Notes: generated by a model from the letters alone, not told the origin. A stretch of 64,000 bases of DNA from IMCC2047 sp041395865 (GCA_041395865.1 JAWKZQ010000001.1:391303-455302); one strand, 5' to 3'; shown: positions 41,047-50,615, counted from the first letter of the stretch. Numbers and translations are program-made.

Positions 41047-41759
41047 TTGTTCCCTGTTTCCGTTGTGGAGTAGTTTCTGGGGCCAAAAATGGCGGTGCCA
41101 ATGCGAACCATGGTGCTGCCTGCTGCTATGGCAGCCTCCAGGTCGCCAGACATGCCCATGGACAGTGTGTCCAGCTCAAGTCCGCCCCGGTTCAGTGCCG
41201 CCAGGCTTTGTTTCATACGTGCAAAGTCGCGGGTTAGCGAAGCCTCCGGCTGGTTAGGGGAAGGAATGGCCATCAGGCCTCTTAATTTCAGGTTGGGCAG
41301 TTCGGCAATTTGTTTCGCTAATGCCGGCAGTTCGGCGAGCGGCACCCCTGATTTGGTCGTTTCATCGCTGATGTTGACCTGGATGCAAACATTAAGCGGG
41401 GCTTTTCCCGTTTCCCGCTGGTCGTTAAGACGCCGGGCGATTTTGAGGCGGTCGATACTGTGCACCCAATCAAAGTGATTGGCGATGGCGCTGGTTTTGT
41501 TGGACTGGATGGGTCCGATAAAATGCCAGACGATATCTTCGCCCGCGAGTTCGCTCTGCTTGTCCAGCGCTTCCTGCAGGTAATTTTCACCAATGTGTCG
41601 GGCGCCGGCGGCGACGGCTTTTCTTACCTCATTTGCGGTGCGCGTCTTGCTAACGGCTATAAGCTGTACTATACCCGGTATACGGCCCGCCGCGTTTTCA
41701 GCGGCACGGATGCGCGAGGATACCTGGCTGATATTTTCCGCAATTGATGTGCTATTCAT
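41043..41759 (-). CDS. yggS: PLP homeostasis protein YggS
   Basis: This 238-residue alanine-racemase-fold protein binds pyridoxal phosphate through the Lys in AVSKTR and keeps PLP pools balanced; it has no known enzyme activity. Family motifs GARHIGENYLQEAL, WHFIGPIQSNK and LSMGMSGDLEAAI are present. ATG at 41759 (MNSTSIAENI) was preferred over an in-frame extension to 41804. The ribosome-binding site is weak. It is the first gene of yggS-proC-yggT and is divergent from pilT. Confidence 0.93.
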   Translation of the reverse strand: MNSTSIAENISQVSSRIRAAENAAGRIPGIVQLIAVSKTRTANEVRKAVAAGARHIGENYLQEALDKQSELAGEDIVWHFIGPIQSNKTSAIANHFDWVHSIDRLKIARRLNDQRETGKAPLNVCIQVNISDETTKSGVPLAELPALAKQIAELPNLKLRGLMAIPSPNQPEASLTRDFARMKQSLAALNRGGLELDTLSMGMSGDLEAAIAAGSTMVRIGTAIFGPRNYSTTETGNK

Positions 41760-41851
41760 TAAGGATCGTAACGTGATAGTTTCGGGTGGCACTGACTGCG
41801 CCAAAGGCTAACATAAACAATATTTTTAACAATAAATAGTGATAGGGTGTT

Positions 41852-42889
41852 ATGGATATAACCGAACTGCTTTCCTTCAGTGTGAAGCAAAACGCCTCTG
41901 ACTTACACCTGTCAGCGGGTGTGCCGCCCATGATTCGGGTGGATGGTGATGTGCGGCGCATTAATGTGCCGCCGATGGAGCATAAGGAGGTGCACGGCCT
42001 CATTTATGACATCATGAATGATAAGCAGCGAAAGGACTTCGAGGAATTCCTCGAAACTGACTTTTCCTTTGAAGTGCCGGGCGTGGCGCGTTTTCGTGTA
42101 AACGCCTTTAACCACAATCGCGGCGCGGGGGCCGTGTTCCGGACCATTCCTTCGAAAGTACTGACCATGGAGGATCTTGGGCTGGGTAATATTTTTTCCG
42201 AGTTGGCACTGTTGCCGCGTGGCCTGGTACTGGTGACCGGCCCGACCGGTTCAGGTAAAAGTACCACGCTGGCGGCGATGGTCGATTACATTAACAACCA
42301 ACGCTATGATCACGTGCTGACCATCGAAGATCCCATCGAATTTGTGCACGAAAGTAAAAAGTGCCTGGTGAACCAGCGTGAAGTGCACCGTGATACCCTG
42401 GGTTTTAATGCGGCCCTGCGTTCCGCCTTGCGTGAAGACCCTGATGTTATCCTGGTGGGCGAGATGCGTGACCTTGAAACCATACGCCTTGCCCTGACTG
42501 CCGCAGAGACCGGTCACCTGGTATTCGGGACGTTGCACACGACCTCGGCAGCAAAAACCATCGACCGTATCATTGACGTATTCCCCGGCGAAGAGAAATC
42601 CATGGTGCGCTCCATGCTTTCGGAGTCACTGCAGGGGGTTATTTCACAAACCCTGTTGAAGAAAAACGGCGGAGGCCGGGTGGCGGCCCATGAAATCATG
42701 ATTACCACGCCGGCCATTCGTAACCTGATTCGCGAAGACAAGATTGCCCAGATGTACTCGGCCATTCAAACCGGTGCTGCGCATGGCATGGTGACATTGG
42801 ACCAGACCCTCAAGGATTTGCTGTCGAAGGGCCTGATCAGCCGGGATGCCGCGAGGGAAAAAGCCTCAAATCCGGATGCCTTTATTTAG
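41852..42889 (+). CDS. pilT: Type IV pilus retraction ATPase PilT
   Basis: This 345-residue hexameric ATPase depolymerises the type IV pilus for twitching, DNA uptake and surface sensing. Walker A GPTGSGKST, the EDPIEFVHE acidic box, GEMRDLETI (Walker B region) and the His-box HLVFGTLHT are all present. A C-terminal AIRNLIRE motif typical of PilT is also seen. It is followed 57 bases later by pilU. Confidence 0.97.
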   Translation: MDITELLSFSVKQNASDLHLSAGVPPMIRVDGDVRRINVPPMEHKEVHGLIYDIMNDKQRKDFEEFLETDFSFEVPGVARFRVNAFNHNRGAGAVFRTIPSKVLTMEDLGLGNIFSELALLPRGLVLVTGPTGSGKSTTLAAMVDYINNQRYDHVLTIEDPIEFVHESKKCLVNQREVHRDTLGFNAALRSALREDPDVILVGEMRDLETIRLALTAAETGHLVFGTLHTTSAAKTIDRIIDVFPGEEKSMVRSMLSESLQGVISQTLLKKNGGGRVAAHEIMITTPAIRNLIREDKIAQMYSAIQTGAAHGMVTLDQTLKDLLSKGLISRDAAREKASNPDAFI

Positions 42890-42946
42890 CCGTGATTAAC
42901 AAGCTTGTACGTTTTAACTATTTAGAAGTGTGATGGAGGTAAACCA

Positions 42947-44062
42947 GTGGAACTGGATAAAATGCTTAATCTGATGGTAGAAAAAAAGGCATCTGACCTT
43001 TTCATCACCGCCGGTTTGCCGCCTAGCCTGAAGGTGGATGGGGTTATTCGACCCGTTACCAAGGAGGCCTGGAGCCCTGAGAAAGCCCGTGAAACGGTGC
43101 TTGGCGCCATGAATGAGGCGCAACGCAAGGAGTTTATGCTCAGCCACGAGTGTAATTTCGCGATCAGTGCGCGTGGCGTTGGGCGTTTCCGGGTAAGCGC
43201 CTTTTACCAGCGCAACCTTGTTGGAATGGTGTTGCGGCGGATTGAAACCCGTATTCCTAAGTCCGGTGAGCTGGGTTTGCCGCCGATTATCGATGAACTG
43301 TCGATGACCAAGCGGGGGCTGGTCCTTTTTGTGGGGGCGACCGGAACCGGTAAGTCCACCTCGATTGCCTCGATGATCGGTTACCGGAACGAGAACAGCA
43401 ATGGACATATTGTCAGTATTGAGGACCCCATCGAATACGTGCACCAGCATAAGGGCTGCATCATTACCCAGCGTGAAGTGGGTATTGATACCGAGAGCTT
43501 TGAAATTGCGCTGCGCAATACACTGCGTCAGGCGCCGGATGTGATTCTGGTGGGCGAGATCCGTACCCGCGAGACCATGGAACAGTCCATTATCTTTGCC
43601 GATACGGGGCACCTGTGTATGGCGACCTTGCACGCCAACAATGCCAACCAGGCTTTCGGGCGCATCCTCAACTTTTTCCCGGCCGACCGCCACGACCAGG
43701 TGTGGATGGACTTATCCTTGAACCTCAAGGCCATCGTTGCGCAACAGCTGATTCCAACCATTGATGGCAAGGGGCGCCAGATTGTCACCGAAGTCCTGAT
43801 TAATACCCCGGTGATTGCCGATCATATTCGTAAGGGCGAGGTCCATTTGCTTAAGGATATTATGGCGCGCTCTACGGAGGTTGGCATGCAGACCTTTGAT
43901 CAGTCGCTCTTTGCTGCCTATAAAGCGGGCAAGATCAGCTACGAGGCTGCGCTGGCGCATGCCGACTCAATGAATGACCTGCGCTTGATGATTAAGCTGG
44001 ACTCCAGGGAGGAAATTGCCGAGTCCATGCACGAGGCGAACAAGTTTTCTATCGAACAATAA
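42947..44062 (+). CDS. pilU: PilT-like accessory ATPase PilU
   Basis: This 371-residue paralogue of PilT assists retraction under load and depends on PilT. It has Walker A GATGTGKST, EDPIEYVHQ and GEIRTRETM in Walker B. The start is GTG with GGAGG about 8 bases upstream, which fixes the start. The C-terminus is longer than in PilT, ending EANKFSIEQ. It converges on pyrC' with a 23-base gap. Confidence 0.95.
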   Translation: MELDKMLNLMVEKKASDLFITAGLPPSLKVDGVIRPVTKEAWSPEKARETVLGAMNEAQRKEFMLSHECNFAISARGVGRFRVSAFYQRNLVGMVLRRIETRIPKSGELGLPPIIDELSMTKRGLVLFVGATGTGKSTSIASMIGYRNENSNGHIVSIEDPIEYVHQHKGCIITQREVGIDTESFEIALRNTLRQAPDVILVGEIRTRETMEQSIIFADTGHLCMATLHANNANQAFGRILNFFPADRHDQVWMDLSLNLKAIVAQQLIPTIDGKGRQIVTEVLINTPVIADHIRKGEVHLLKDIMARSTEVGMQTFDQSLFAAYKAGKISYEAALAHADSMNDLRLMIKLDSREEIAESMHEANKFSIEQ

Positions 44063-44085
44063 CCGAGGGTTGCTTCGCGGTTTGT

Positions 44086-45360
44086 TCAGCCGCGCGCCGG
44101 GAATACCCGGCGTCCTGCCAAAAGGGTATGGGTCACCCGGCCTTGTACTTCGCAGTTCATCAGGGGCGTGTTGTGGCCGTTTGAAACCAGCGTGTCCGGC
44201 GCAACCCGCCAGCGTTGCTGGGGATCGAAAATGCAGATGTCCGCCACGTCGCCAACGCCCAGGCTGCCGGCTTTTATGTCAGCCGCCTTAGCGGGTCCAA
44301 GCGTCAGTCGTTCGATCAGTTCCGGTAAGGTTAAAATCCCTTTCTCGACCAGCTCGAGTGCTTGCGGCAGAAAGGTGTCGAGTGACGAAATGCCGGGTTC
44401 CGTGGCGGCAAAGGGCGCCATTTTGGCAGCCATTTCGTGGGGTTGATGATGCGAACAGATAGCGCTGATAATGCCGTCTTTCAGGCCTTCGCACAGGGCC
44501 AGGCGATCAGCTTCGGTGCGCAACGGCGGTTGTATATGGTAGAGGCTGTTGAAATTCTGGATGCTGGCATCGGTTTTCAACAAATGGTGGATACACACAT
44601 CGGCCGTGACGGGTAGCCCTTTTGCCTGTGCGTCGGCAATGAGCTCCACGGAACGCGCGCAGGAGAGCTGTCCAAAGTGGGCGCGTACGCCGGTTTGCTC
44701 GATGAGTAACAGGTCTCGGGTTAAGGCGATGGTTTCCGCCGTTTCAGGAATACCATTAAGACCAAGGCGTGTCGCATAGCGGCCTTCGTGTACACAGCCA
44801 TCATCGGCCAGCGAGTGCTCCACAGCACTAAAAAAGACAGTCACGTTGTAACTGGCTGCGTATTCCAGGCAGCGCAGCAGTACCCGGTTGTTTTGAAACG
44901 GTGCTCGCAGGTTGCTCATGGCGATGCAGCCCGCGTCTTTCAGTGTGCCCATTTCGCTGAGCTGTTCGCCCCTGAGGCCTTGGGTAAGTGCGCCGATCGG
45001 CCAGACATTGCAGAAGCCGCTTTGCAGCGCCCGATCCTGAATCAGGCTGGCGACCGATGCGCTGTCGATGACGGGAGAGGTATCCGGCGGGCAGCACAGG
45101 GTGGTGACACCGCCATGGGCAGCGGCGCGAGTTTCCGAGGAGATCGAGCCTTTTTGTTGTTTGCCGGGCTCGGGAAGGCTGACGGATAAATCCACCAGTC
45201 CTGGGCAGACGATTTGACCGCTGGCGTCGATAACCTGCTCAATGCCTGAATCGCTGTCTCCGATGGCGGATACTTTGCCGTCGGAGATCGTCAGGTCAGT
45301 GATGGCGTCCAGGCCGTTAGCGGGGTCAATCAGGCGACCGTTGATAATGCGCAGGGTCAT
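44086..45360 (-). CDS. pyrC': Inactive dihydroorotase-like partner of aspartate carbamoyltransferase (PyrC')
   Basis: This 424-residue protein of the dihydroorotase family lacks the catalytic metal site. The usual DxHxH after strand 1 is DLSVSLPEPG here, with Ser59 and Ser61 in place of both histidines. In Pseudomonas such a protein (encoded beside pyrB) is needed structurally for an active aspartate carbamoyltransferase dodecamer, while a separate dihydroorotase does the chemistry. Its ATG overlaps the end of pyrB by 4 bases, in keeping with a subunit of that complex. A true pyrC should lie elsewhere in the genome. Confidence 0.92.
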   Translation of the reverse strand: MTLRIINGRLIDPANGLDAITDLTISDGKVSAIGDSDSGIEQVIDASGQIVCPGLVDLSVSLPEPGKQQKGSISSETRAAAHGGVTTLCCPPDTSPVIDSASVASLIQDRALQSGFCNVWPIGALTQGLRGEQLSEMGTLKDAGCIAMSNLRAPFQNNRVLLRCLEYAASYNVTVFFSAVEHSLADDGCVHEGRYATRLGLNGIPETAETIALTRDLLLIEQTGVRAHFGQLSCARSVELIADAQAKGLPVTADVCIHHLLKTDASIQNFNSLYHIQPPLRTEADRLALCEGLKDGIISAICSHHQPHEMAAKMAPFAATEPGISSLDTFLPQALELVEKGILTLPELIERLTLGPAKAADIKAGSLGVGDVADICIFDPQQRWRVAPDTLVSNGHNTPLMNCEVQGRVTHTLLAGRRVFPARG

Positions 45361-46370
45361 GGCTGGGCGCTCGTCTCCGAAAGATTGCTTTGGGCCTGTG
45401 TGGTTTGACCGCTCATGGCCATCGACATCACCGCCATGCGCACAGCAATGCCATTGCTGACCTGGTTGAGGATTACCGACTGTTTGCCGTCCGCCACTTC
45501 GGAGTCAATTTCCACGCCGCGGTTGATGGGGCCGGGGTGCATGACGATTGCATCCGGTTTGGCGTATTTGAGCTTGTCGGCGGTCAGGCCATACAGGCGA
45601 TAAAACTCATGCTGGCTAGGCAATAGCGCGCTTTGCATGCGTTCGTTTTGCAGGCGAAGGGTGATTACCACATCAACATCAGCCAGCCCGTCAATCATGC
45701 GGTTGTAGACCCTGACGCCCAGTGACTCAATGTCGTAGGGACGTAGCGTGTTAGGTGTGATGACCCGGATATCGGGTACGCCTAGAATTTTCAGGGCATG
45801 GATCTGCGAACGAGCCACCCGTGAATGCAGGATATCGCCGATAATGGCTACGCTCAGCTGCTCGAAATCACCCTTATGGCGGCGTATTGTCAGCATATCC
45901 AGCATGGCCTGGGTCGGGTGGGCGTGGCGGCCGTCCCCGGCGTTGATAATGGCAATGTTGGGGGTGACCTGTTCGGCGATGAAGTGGGGCGCGCCGCTGT
46001 TGGCGTGGCGCACGACGAACATGTCGCTCGCCATTGCCTCAAGGTTTCTCAGCGTGTCCAGCAATGTTTCCCCCTTGGTGGTGGCGGAGGTGCTGATGTT
46101 GAGGTTGATAACGTCTGCGGACAGGCGTTTGGCGGCCAGTTCAAAAGTCGTGCGGGTGCGGGTGCTGGGTTCGAAGAACAGGTTAACGACCGTTTTACCT
46201 CGCAGTAACGGGACTTTCTTGACCGATTGCTGCTCCATGCTGATGAAAGAGTCTGCGGTATCGAGGATTTCTGTTAACAAAGACTTTGGTAAGCCTTCGA
46301 TACTTAAAAAGTGGCGAAGCTGACCCTGTTCGGTCAGTTGTAATTGCGGCGATTCGGCGACGGGCTCCAT
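45357..46370 (-). CDS. pyrB: Aspartate carbamoyltransferase catalytic subunit
   Basis: This 337-residue enzyme condenses carbamoyl phosphate and aspartate in pyrimidine synthesis. The carbamoyl-phosphate loop FFEPSTRTRTTFELA, the catalytic HPTQ region (DGRHAHPTQAMLD) and the late MHPGPINRGVEI are present. It has an N-terminal extension of about 20 residues, as seen in Pseudomonas-type PyrB. It follows pyrR by 61 bases and overlaps pyrC'. Confidence 0.96.
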   Translation of the reverse strand: MEPVAESPQLQLTEQGQLRHFLSIEGLPKSLLTEILDTADSFISMEQQSVKKVPLLRGKTVVNLFFEPSTRTRTTFELAAKRLSADVINLNISTSATTKGETLLDTLRNLEAMASDMFVVRHANSGAPHFIAEQVTPNIAIINAGDGRHAHPTQAMLDMLTIRRHKGDFEQLSVAIIGDILHSRVARSQIHALKILGVPDIRVITPNTLRPYDIESLGVRVYNRMIDGLADVDVVITLRLQNERMQSALLPSQHEFYRLYGLTADKLKYAKPDAIVMHPGPINRGVEIDSEVADGKQSVILNQVSNGIAVRMAVMSMAMSGQTTQAQSNLSETSAQP

Positions 46371-46431
46371 GGGCGTGTAGTGTAGCGAATTTTATTCGGC
46401 TGAGAAATTGCTTTGTGATGCTCGGCCGTAA

Positions 46432-46950
46432 TTAATTATCAATGTTTTGCAATTCCAGCCCCAGGGGCTCGGGGCCGGTGAGCTTGATGCGTTGATGAGC
46501 AGGGAGTTCTATCTGCTGACCGACGATGTCGGCCTTGATTGGCAGTTCATTGGCGTTGAGGTCGAATAGCGTGACCAGGGTGACACTGGCTGGGCGGCCA
46601 ACGTCGAACAGGATATTTAACGCCGCGCGGATGGTGCGCCCGGTCATTAAGACGTCGTCAACAAGAATAATATGGCGGTCTTCGCTGGATACCGGCAGTT
46701 CGGAGGGCTTTACCTTGGGGTTGAGACCGATGCGTGTGAAATCATCCCGATAAAAGGAAATATCCAGTGTGCCCAGCGGGTCTTTTGTTAATCCCGCTTC
46801 GGTCAGGCGTTCATGTAATTGCTTGGCTATCCAGCTGCCGCCGGTGTGAATGCCAATGACCAGGGGGTTATCCAGCCCGTGCTCAGCGATGCGCTCGGCC
46901 AGGCGGGAGTAGATGTTGTCCATTAATACGTCTATTTCGGGTAAAGACAC
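46432..46950 (-). CDS. pyrR: Pyrimidine operon regulator / uracil phosphoribosyltransferase PyrR
   Basis: This 172-residue protein has a phosphoribosyltransferase fold and the PRPP-binding motif ILVDDVLMTGRTIRAAL. In Pseudomonas-like bacteria PyrR takes part in control of pyrB; I see no clear anti-terminator structure in the 61 bases before pyrB. It lies 9 bases after ruvX. Confidence 0.93.
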   Translation of the reverse strand: MSLPEIDVLMDNIYSRLAERIAEHGLDNPLVIGIHTGGSWIAKQLHERLTEAGLTKDPLGTLDISFYRDDFTRIGLNPKVKPSELPVSSEDRHIILVDDVLMTGRTIRAALNILFDVGRPASVTLVTLFDLNANELPIKADIVGQQIELPAHQRIKLTGPEPLGLELQNIDN

Positions 46951-46959
46951 GGCGCTTTC

Positions 46960-47406
46960 CTAGTTTTTTTCGTCTTGGGCTTGCTGCTCTCTAAACCAGC
47001 TTTCGAGTATAAGGGTTGCCGCCATGCTGTCCAGGCCGATGCTGTTTTTTTGACTGGCTTGCGCCAGTTTTTCCTTGGCTTCGACGCTGGATAAGCGTTC
47101 GTCCATGGTATGGATGGGCTTGTGGAAACGGCCGTGCAGGCGATTGCCGAATTTGCGGGCGCGAGGCGTTATAGGGCCTTCGGTGCCGTCCATATTGGTG
47201 GGCAGGCCAACCAGGAAGGCATCCGGTTGCCATTCTTGGATCAGGGCTTCGATTTGCTGCCAGTCAGGTATTCCGTCACGGGCCGGTAAGATGGGCAGTG
47301 GCGTAGCAGTGCCTGTCAGCTCCTGTCCAAAGGCAACGCCAATGCGGTGGGTGCCGAAATCAAATGCCAGGATACGGCGTTGGGAAACAGCTTGAGGCAT
47401 TGGCAA
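46960..47406 (-). CDS. ruvX: Putative Holliday-junction resolvase / pre-16S rRNA nuclease YqgF (RuvX)
   Basis: This 148-residue RNase-H-like protein has an early catalytic Asp in LAFDFGTHRIGVAFG and later IHTMDERLSSVEA and LDSMAATLILESW. The family has been linked to both Holliday-junction processing and 16S rRNA 5' maturation. Starts at 47406 or 47400 are both ATG. It lies 3 bases after yqgE, the usual pairing. Confidence 0.93.
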   Translation of the reverse strand: MPMPQAVSQRRILAFDFGTHRIGVAFGQELTGTATPLPILPARDGIPDWQQIEALIQEWQPDAFLVGLPTNMDGTEGPITPRARKFGNRLHGRFHKPIHTMDERLSSVEAKEKLAQASQKNSIGLDSMAATLILESWFREQQAQDEKN

Positions 47407-47409
47407 AAA

Positions 47410-47964
47410 TCAGGCATGCCCGGAGTAGGGCGACAGCTGTTCGATGCTAATGCCGAGTTGGGCCATGGCCGCGTCGAGGCGCTTCTCGCAGGGCGTGTTG
47501 AAGATAATATCTTCGTTTGCCGGGGCTAGAATCCATAAGTTGTTGGCCAGTTCCTGTTCCAATTGGCCGGGACTCCAGCCCGCATAGCCCAGTGCCACCA
47601 GGCAGTCATCGGGACCTTCGTTGCGAGCGATGGCCGCAAGGATATCCCTGGAGGTGGTGAGGTTGATGTTGCCGGCAATACGGATGGTCGAATCCCATTT
47701 TTTGCCGCCGGGGTGCAGGATGAAGCCGCGATCGGTTTGTACCGGACCGCCGGAGTAGATGGGATCTTTGCCGTGCGCGCGTGTATCGTCGTCGATTTCC
47801 AGTTGGCTGAAGATTTCATCGAGGGGGATATCTGTCGGGCGATTAATGATAAGTCCCATGGCACCCTCTTCATCATGCTCGCAGATGTAGGTAACCGTGT
47901 GTGCGAAATTGGACTCGGTCATACTGGGCATGGAAATTAAGAATTGGTTTTTAAGTGATTTCAT
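47410..47964 (-). CDS. yqgE: YqgE/AlgH family protein (DUF179)
   Basis: This 184-residue protein is of unknown biochemical function. Family marks are NQFLISMPSM, GAMGLIINRP and ALGYAGWSPGQLEQEL. In Pseudomonas the homologue AlgH was connected with alginate regulation, but no activity is established. ATG at 47964 has GGAGG just upstream, deciding against a longer frame to 48015. Confidence 0.93.
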   Translation of the reverse strand: MKSLKNQFLISMPSMTESNFAHTVTYICEHDEEGAMGLIINRPTDIPLDEIFSQLEIDDDTRAHGKDPIYSGGPVQTDRGFILHPGGKKWDSTIRIAGNINLTTSRDILAAIARNEGPDDCLVALGYAGWSPGQLEQELANNLWILAPANEDIIFNTPCEKRLDAAMAQLGISIEQLSPYSGHA

Positions 47965-48032
47965 ATGCCCTCCCGCGTTACCTCCTAATATGCGGCTGTA
48001 CGCGGTAAAGATCAAGTTGAGAAATTGGCTTT

Positions 48033-48947
48033 CTAGGCGCCGTATCCAATACCGGAGAGGTCGAGGCTTTTTCCGTCTTTGGTGAACTGCCAGTCGCGGG
48101 TGATTTCCAGGCGATCGTATTGCTTTTTCATCGCTGTCGAGAAGGGGGCAAACCGGCCGGCGCGGCGCACAATGTTGATGGCTGCGTCGTCAAGGACCTG
48201 GTGACCCGAGGAGCGGACTATCTTCAGCTCCCGGATGGTGCCGTCGGGGAGCAGTACAACCGTGAGCGTCAGGCTGCCTTCAATGTTACGGCGCAGGGCT
48301 TCGGTCGGGTAGTTCATGCGGCCCACCCGCTCAATCTTGTCGATCCATTGCTTGATATAGAAGGCGTCTTCGGCTTTTAGCGCAGCTACCGAGTTGACCT
48401 TAAGCACACGCTGCTTGGTCAGCAGCTGGTCAAACAAGTCCAGTTTTGCATCGCGGCTGACCAAGCCCATGCTTTGTTCCTGTTTGGAAATCTGGTCGCG
48501 CAACTGTTCCAGCTTTTTCTGCTGCAAGGGGGTCGGGGGTTGTTTGGGTACGCTTTGCCGGGTATCTGCCTGCGTGGTTATCACGGCCGTTTGCTGTTGG
48601 CTCTGTTCGGCCTGTGAGGGCGGGGGCGATTCTGGCGTTGTGTTCGCCGTTTTAGCCGTCACATGTTCGCTAAGCTGCGTTACGCTGGGTGTGGCGGTTT
48701 CGGTCAGTTCGCCGCCGCCTTGCTGGTTGTCCTGGGCTGTAAAGTCGGCTTCTTCGGGCGGCGTTTCGCTGGCGCTGGTGGAGAGTGTGACTTCAATCGA
48801 CGGCGCACGGGGCTTGTCGCGGCTGATATCGAAGCTGATACCGATAATCAGGGTGACATGCAGCACGATCGCCAGGAAGAGCGCGAAGCTCAGGCGGTCG
48901 GTACTGCCAATTTTGGCGGGGAGTGGTGTCAGGGTCGCTTCCGTCAC
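48033..48947 (-). CDS. TonB-family energy transducer (TonB3-like)
   Basis: This 304-residue protein has one N-terminal membrane segment (about residues 18-39), a long periplasmic linker rich in Gln, Thr, Ser and Pro (about 45-150) and a C-terminal TonB domain (about 205-295; GSLTLTVVLLPDGTIRELKI, VLDDAAINIVRRAGRFAPF). Unlike classical TonB, the linker is not a strict Pro-Lys repeat. Position between gshB and yqgE matches P. aeruginosa tonB3 (PA0406), reported to matter for twitching motility. No exbB or exbD is near. It could power outer-membrane receptors or serve the pilus system. Confidence 0.88.
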   Translation of the reverse strand: MTEATLTPLPAKIGSTDRLSFALFLAIVLHVTLIIGISFDISRDKPRAPSIEVTLSTSASETPPEEADFTAQDNQQGGGELTETATPSVTQLSEHVTAKTANTTPESPPPSQAEQSQQQTAVITTQADTRQSVPKQPPTPLQQKKLEQLRDQISKQEQSMGLVSRDAKLDLFDQLLTKQRVLKVNSVAALKAEDAFYIKQWIDKIERVGRMNYPTEALRRNIEGSLTLTVVLLPDGTIRELKIVRSSGHQVLDDAAINIVRRAGRFAPFSTAMKKQYDRLEITRDWQFTKDGKSLDLSGIGYGA

Positions 48948-48953
48948 TGCCGT

Positions 48954-49910
48954 TTATTCTCGGGTTGCGAGTTTTTCCTCAATACAGTCCATAAGTTTGC
49001 CGCCAATATCCAGGCCAAACATTTCGTCAAGCTGGCGAATGCAGGTGGGGCTGGTGACATTGATTTCCGTCAGGTAATCACCAATGACATCGAGACCGAC
49101 GAACAGTAAACCTGACTCCTTCAGTTTAGGTGCGACTTGCTGACAAATCCAGCGGTCCCGCTCGCTTAATTCAACGCCTTCGGCACGCCCCCCTGCCGCC
49201 AGGTTGCCGCGGCTTTCCCCCTGGGAGGGGATGCGTGCCAGCGCGTAGGGCATGGGTTCGCCGTCTACCAGCAGAATACGCTTGTCACCGGCACTGATTT
49301 CGGGGATGAACCGTTGCGCCATGATCTGCTGCTGACCATGCTGGGTCAGCGTTTCCAGGATGACGCTGACATTGGGGTCCTGCTCGCCGGCACGAAAGAT
49401 GCCCATGCCGCCCATGCCGTCCAGCGGCTTGAAGATAACGTCCTTGTGTTGGCGATGAAATGCCTTGAGGCGCTGCATGTCGCGGCTGACAAGTACCGGG
49501 GGGCAGCACTGGGGGAACTGGGTGGCAAAGACCTTTTCGTTAAAGTCGCGCAGACTCTGGGGCCGGTTTACCACCAGCGTGCCGACAGCTTCTGCGCGCT
49601 CCAATATATAGGTGCTATAAAGGAACTCGTTATCAAAAGGCGGGTCCTTACGCATCAGGATCACATCAAGTTCGGACAAGTCGCGGTCCAGGGCGTCACC
49701 CAGCGAATAAAAATCGTTGGGATCCTGGCGGACCGACAGAGGCCTCATGCGGGCTTTGGCAATGCCACAGTCAATAAACAGGTCGCCCATTTCCATGTAG
49801 CTGATATTCCAGCCGCGCTGCTGGGCTGCCCATAGCATGGCGAAGGAACTGTCCTTTTGATAGTTGATGTCCGCAATAGGGTCCATCACGATGCCAATTG
49901 AAATACTCAT
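48954..49910 (-). CDS. gshB: Glutathione synthetase
   Basis: This 318-residue ATP-grasp enzyme joins gamma-glutamylcysteine and glycine. Family marks are MDPIADINYQKDSSFAML at the start, KPLDGMGGMGIFR in the glycine-rich loop and LLFVGLDVIGDYLTEINVTSPT near the end. ATG at 49910 fits the family start and has AGGAAT upstream; the longer frame to 50003 is not conserved-looking. It lies 6 bases before the tonB-like gene and is divergent from pilG. Confidence 0.96.
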   Translation of the reverse strand: MSISIGIVMDPIADINYQKDSSFAMLWAAQQRGWNISYMEMGDLFIDCGIAKARMRPLSVRQDPNDFYSLGDALDRDLSELDVILMRKDPPFDNEFLYSTYILERAEAVGTLVVNRPQSLRDFNEKVFATQFPQCCPPVLVSRDMQRLKAFHRQHKDVIFKPLDGMGGMGIFRAGEQDPNVSVILETLTQHGQQQIMAQRFIPEISAGDKRILLVDGEPMPYALARIPSQGESRGNLAAGGRAEGVELSERDRWICQQVAPKLKESGLLFVGLDVIGDYLTEINVTSPTCIRQLDEMFGLDIGGKLMDCIEEKLATRE

Positions 49911-50171
49911 GTGTGATTCCTGTATAGACAGTAAGGGCGGTTGCCTGTTTCCGGAAGGGCATTGTAACGGCTTCTCGCTGGCGAATGAACCAGTCAGAAG
50001 CAAACCGCCTGCAGGTATTTACGGGCATTCATGGGGGGATCGTTGCGAATTGAAGGGGATGTAGAGGTCAGTTGTTAAGGCGCTCCCGGCGCCCCGGAAA
50101 AAATCTTTCCCTTTAATGAATTTCTACTATCTTTAAGAAGCAGAGCTAATCAAGCGCTTGAGGTTGAATGA

Positions 50172-50567
50172 ATGAGTGAACAATTTAGCGGTTTGACAGT
50201 GATGGTTGTGGATGACAGTAAAACGATCAGAAAAACCGCAGATACCCTGTTAAAAAAAGCGGGCTGTCAGGTCATCACCGCTGAAGACGGTTTCGATGCC
50301 CTGTCCAAAATCGTGGACCATAAACCGGATATTATTTTTGTGGATATCATGATGCCCCGTCTGGACGGCTATCAGGCCTGTGCACTGATCAAAAACAACA
50401 AGGACTTCAAATCCACGCCGGTGGTTATGTTATCCAGTAAAGACGGCCTGTTTGACAAGGCCAAGGGGCGGATCGTGGGTTCCGATCAGTATTTGACCAA
50501 GCCCTTTAGCAAGGAAGAGTTACTGGGCGCAATCCGCGAGCATGTCAGCGCCGCGAACGTTGCCTGA
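50172..50567 (+). CDS. pilG: Pil-Chp response regulator PilG
   Basis: This 131-residue single-domain receiver has acidic pocket VVDDSK, phosphoacceptor Asp58 (FVDIMMPRLDG) and Lys in LTKPFS. In P. aeruginosa PilG promotes pilus extension and cAMP signalling. It is the first gene of pilGHIJ-chpA-chpC. A possible -10 TACTAT lies about 45 bases upstream (50128 region), not strong enough to call separately. Confidence 0.95.
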   Translation: MSEQFSGLTVMVVDDSKTIRKTADTLLKKAGCQVITAEDGFDALSKIVDHKPDIIFVDIMMPRLDGYQACALIKNNKDFKSTPVVMLSSKDGLFDKAKGRIVGSDQYLTKPFSKEELLGAIREHVSAANVA

Positions 50568-50615
50568 CGCCGCACGGCATTTATAAACAGTTTTAATTTT
50601 GAAAATCGGTGAGCT

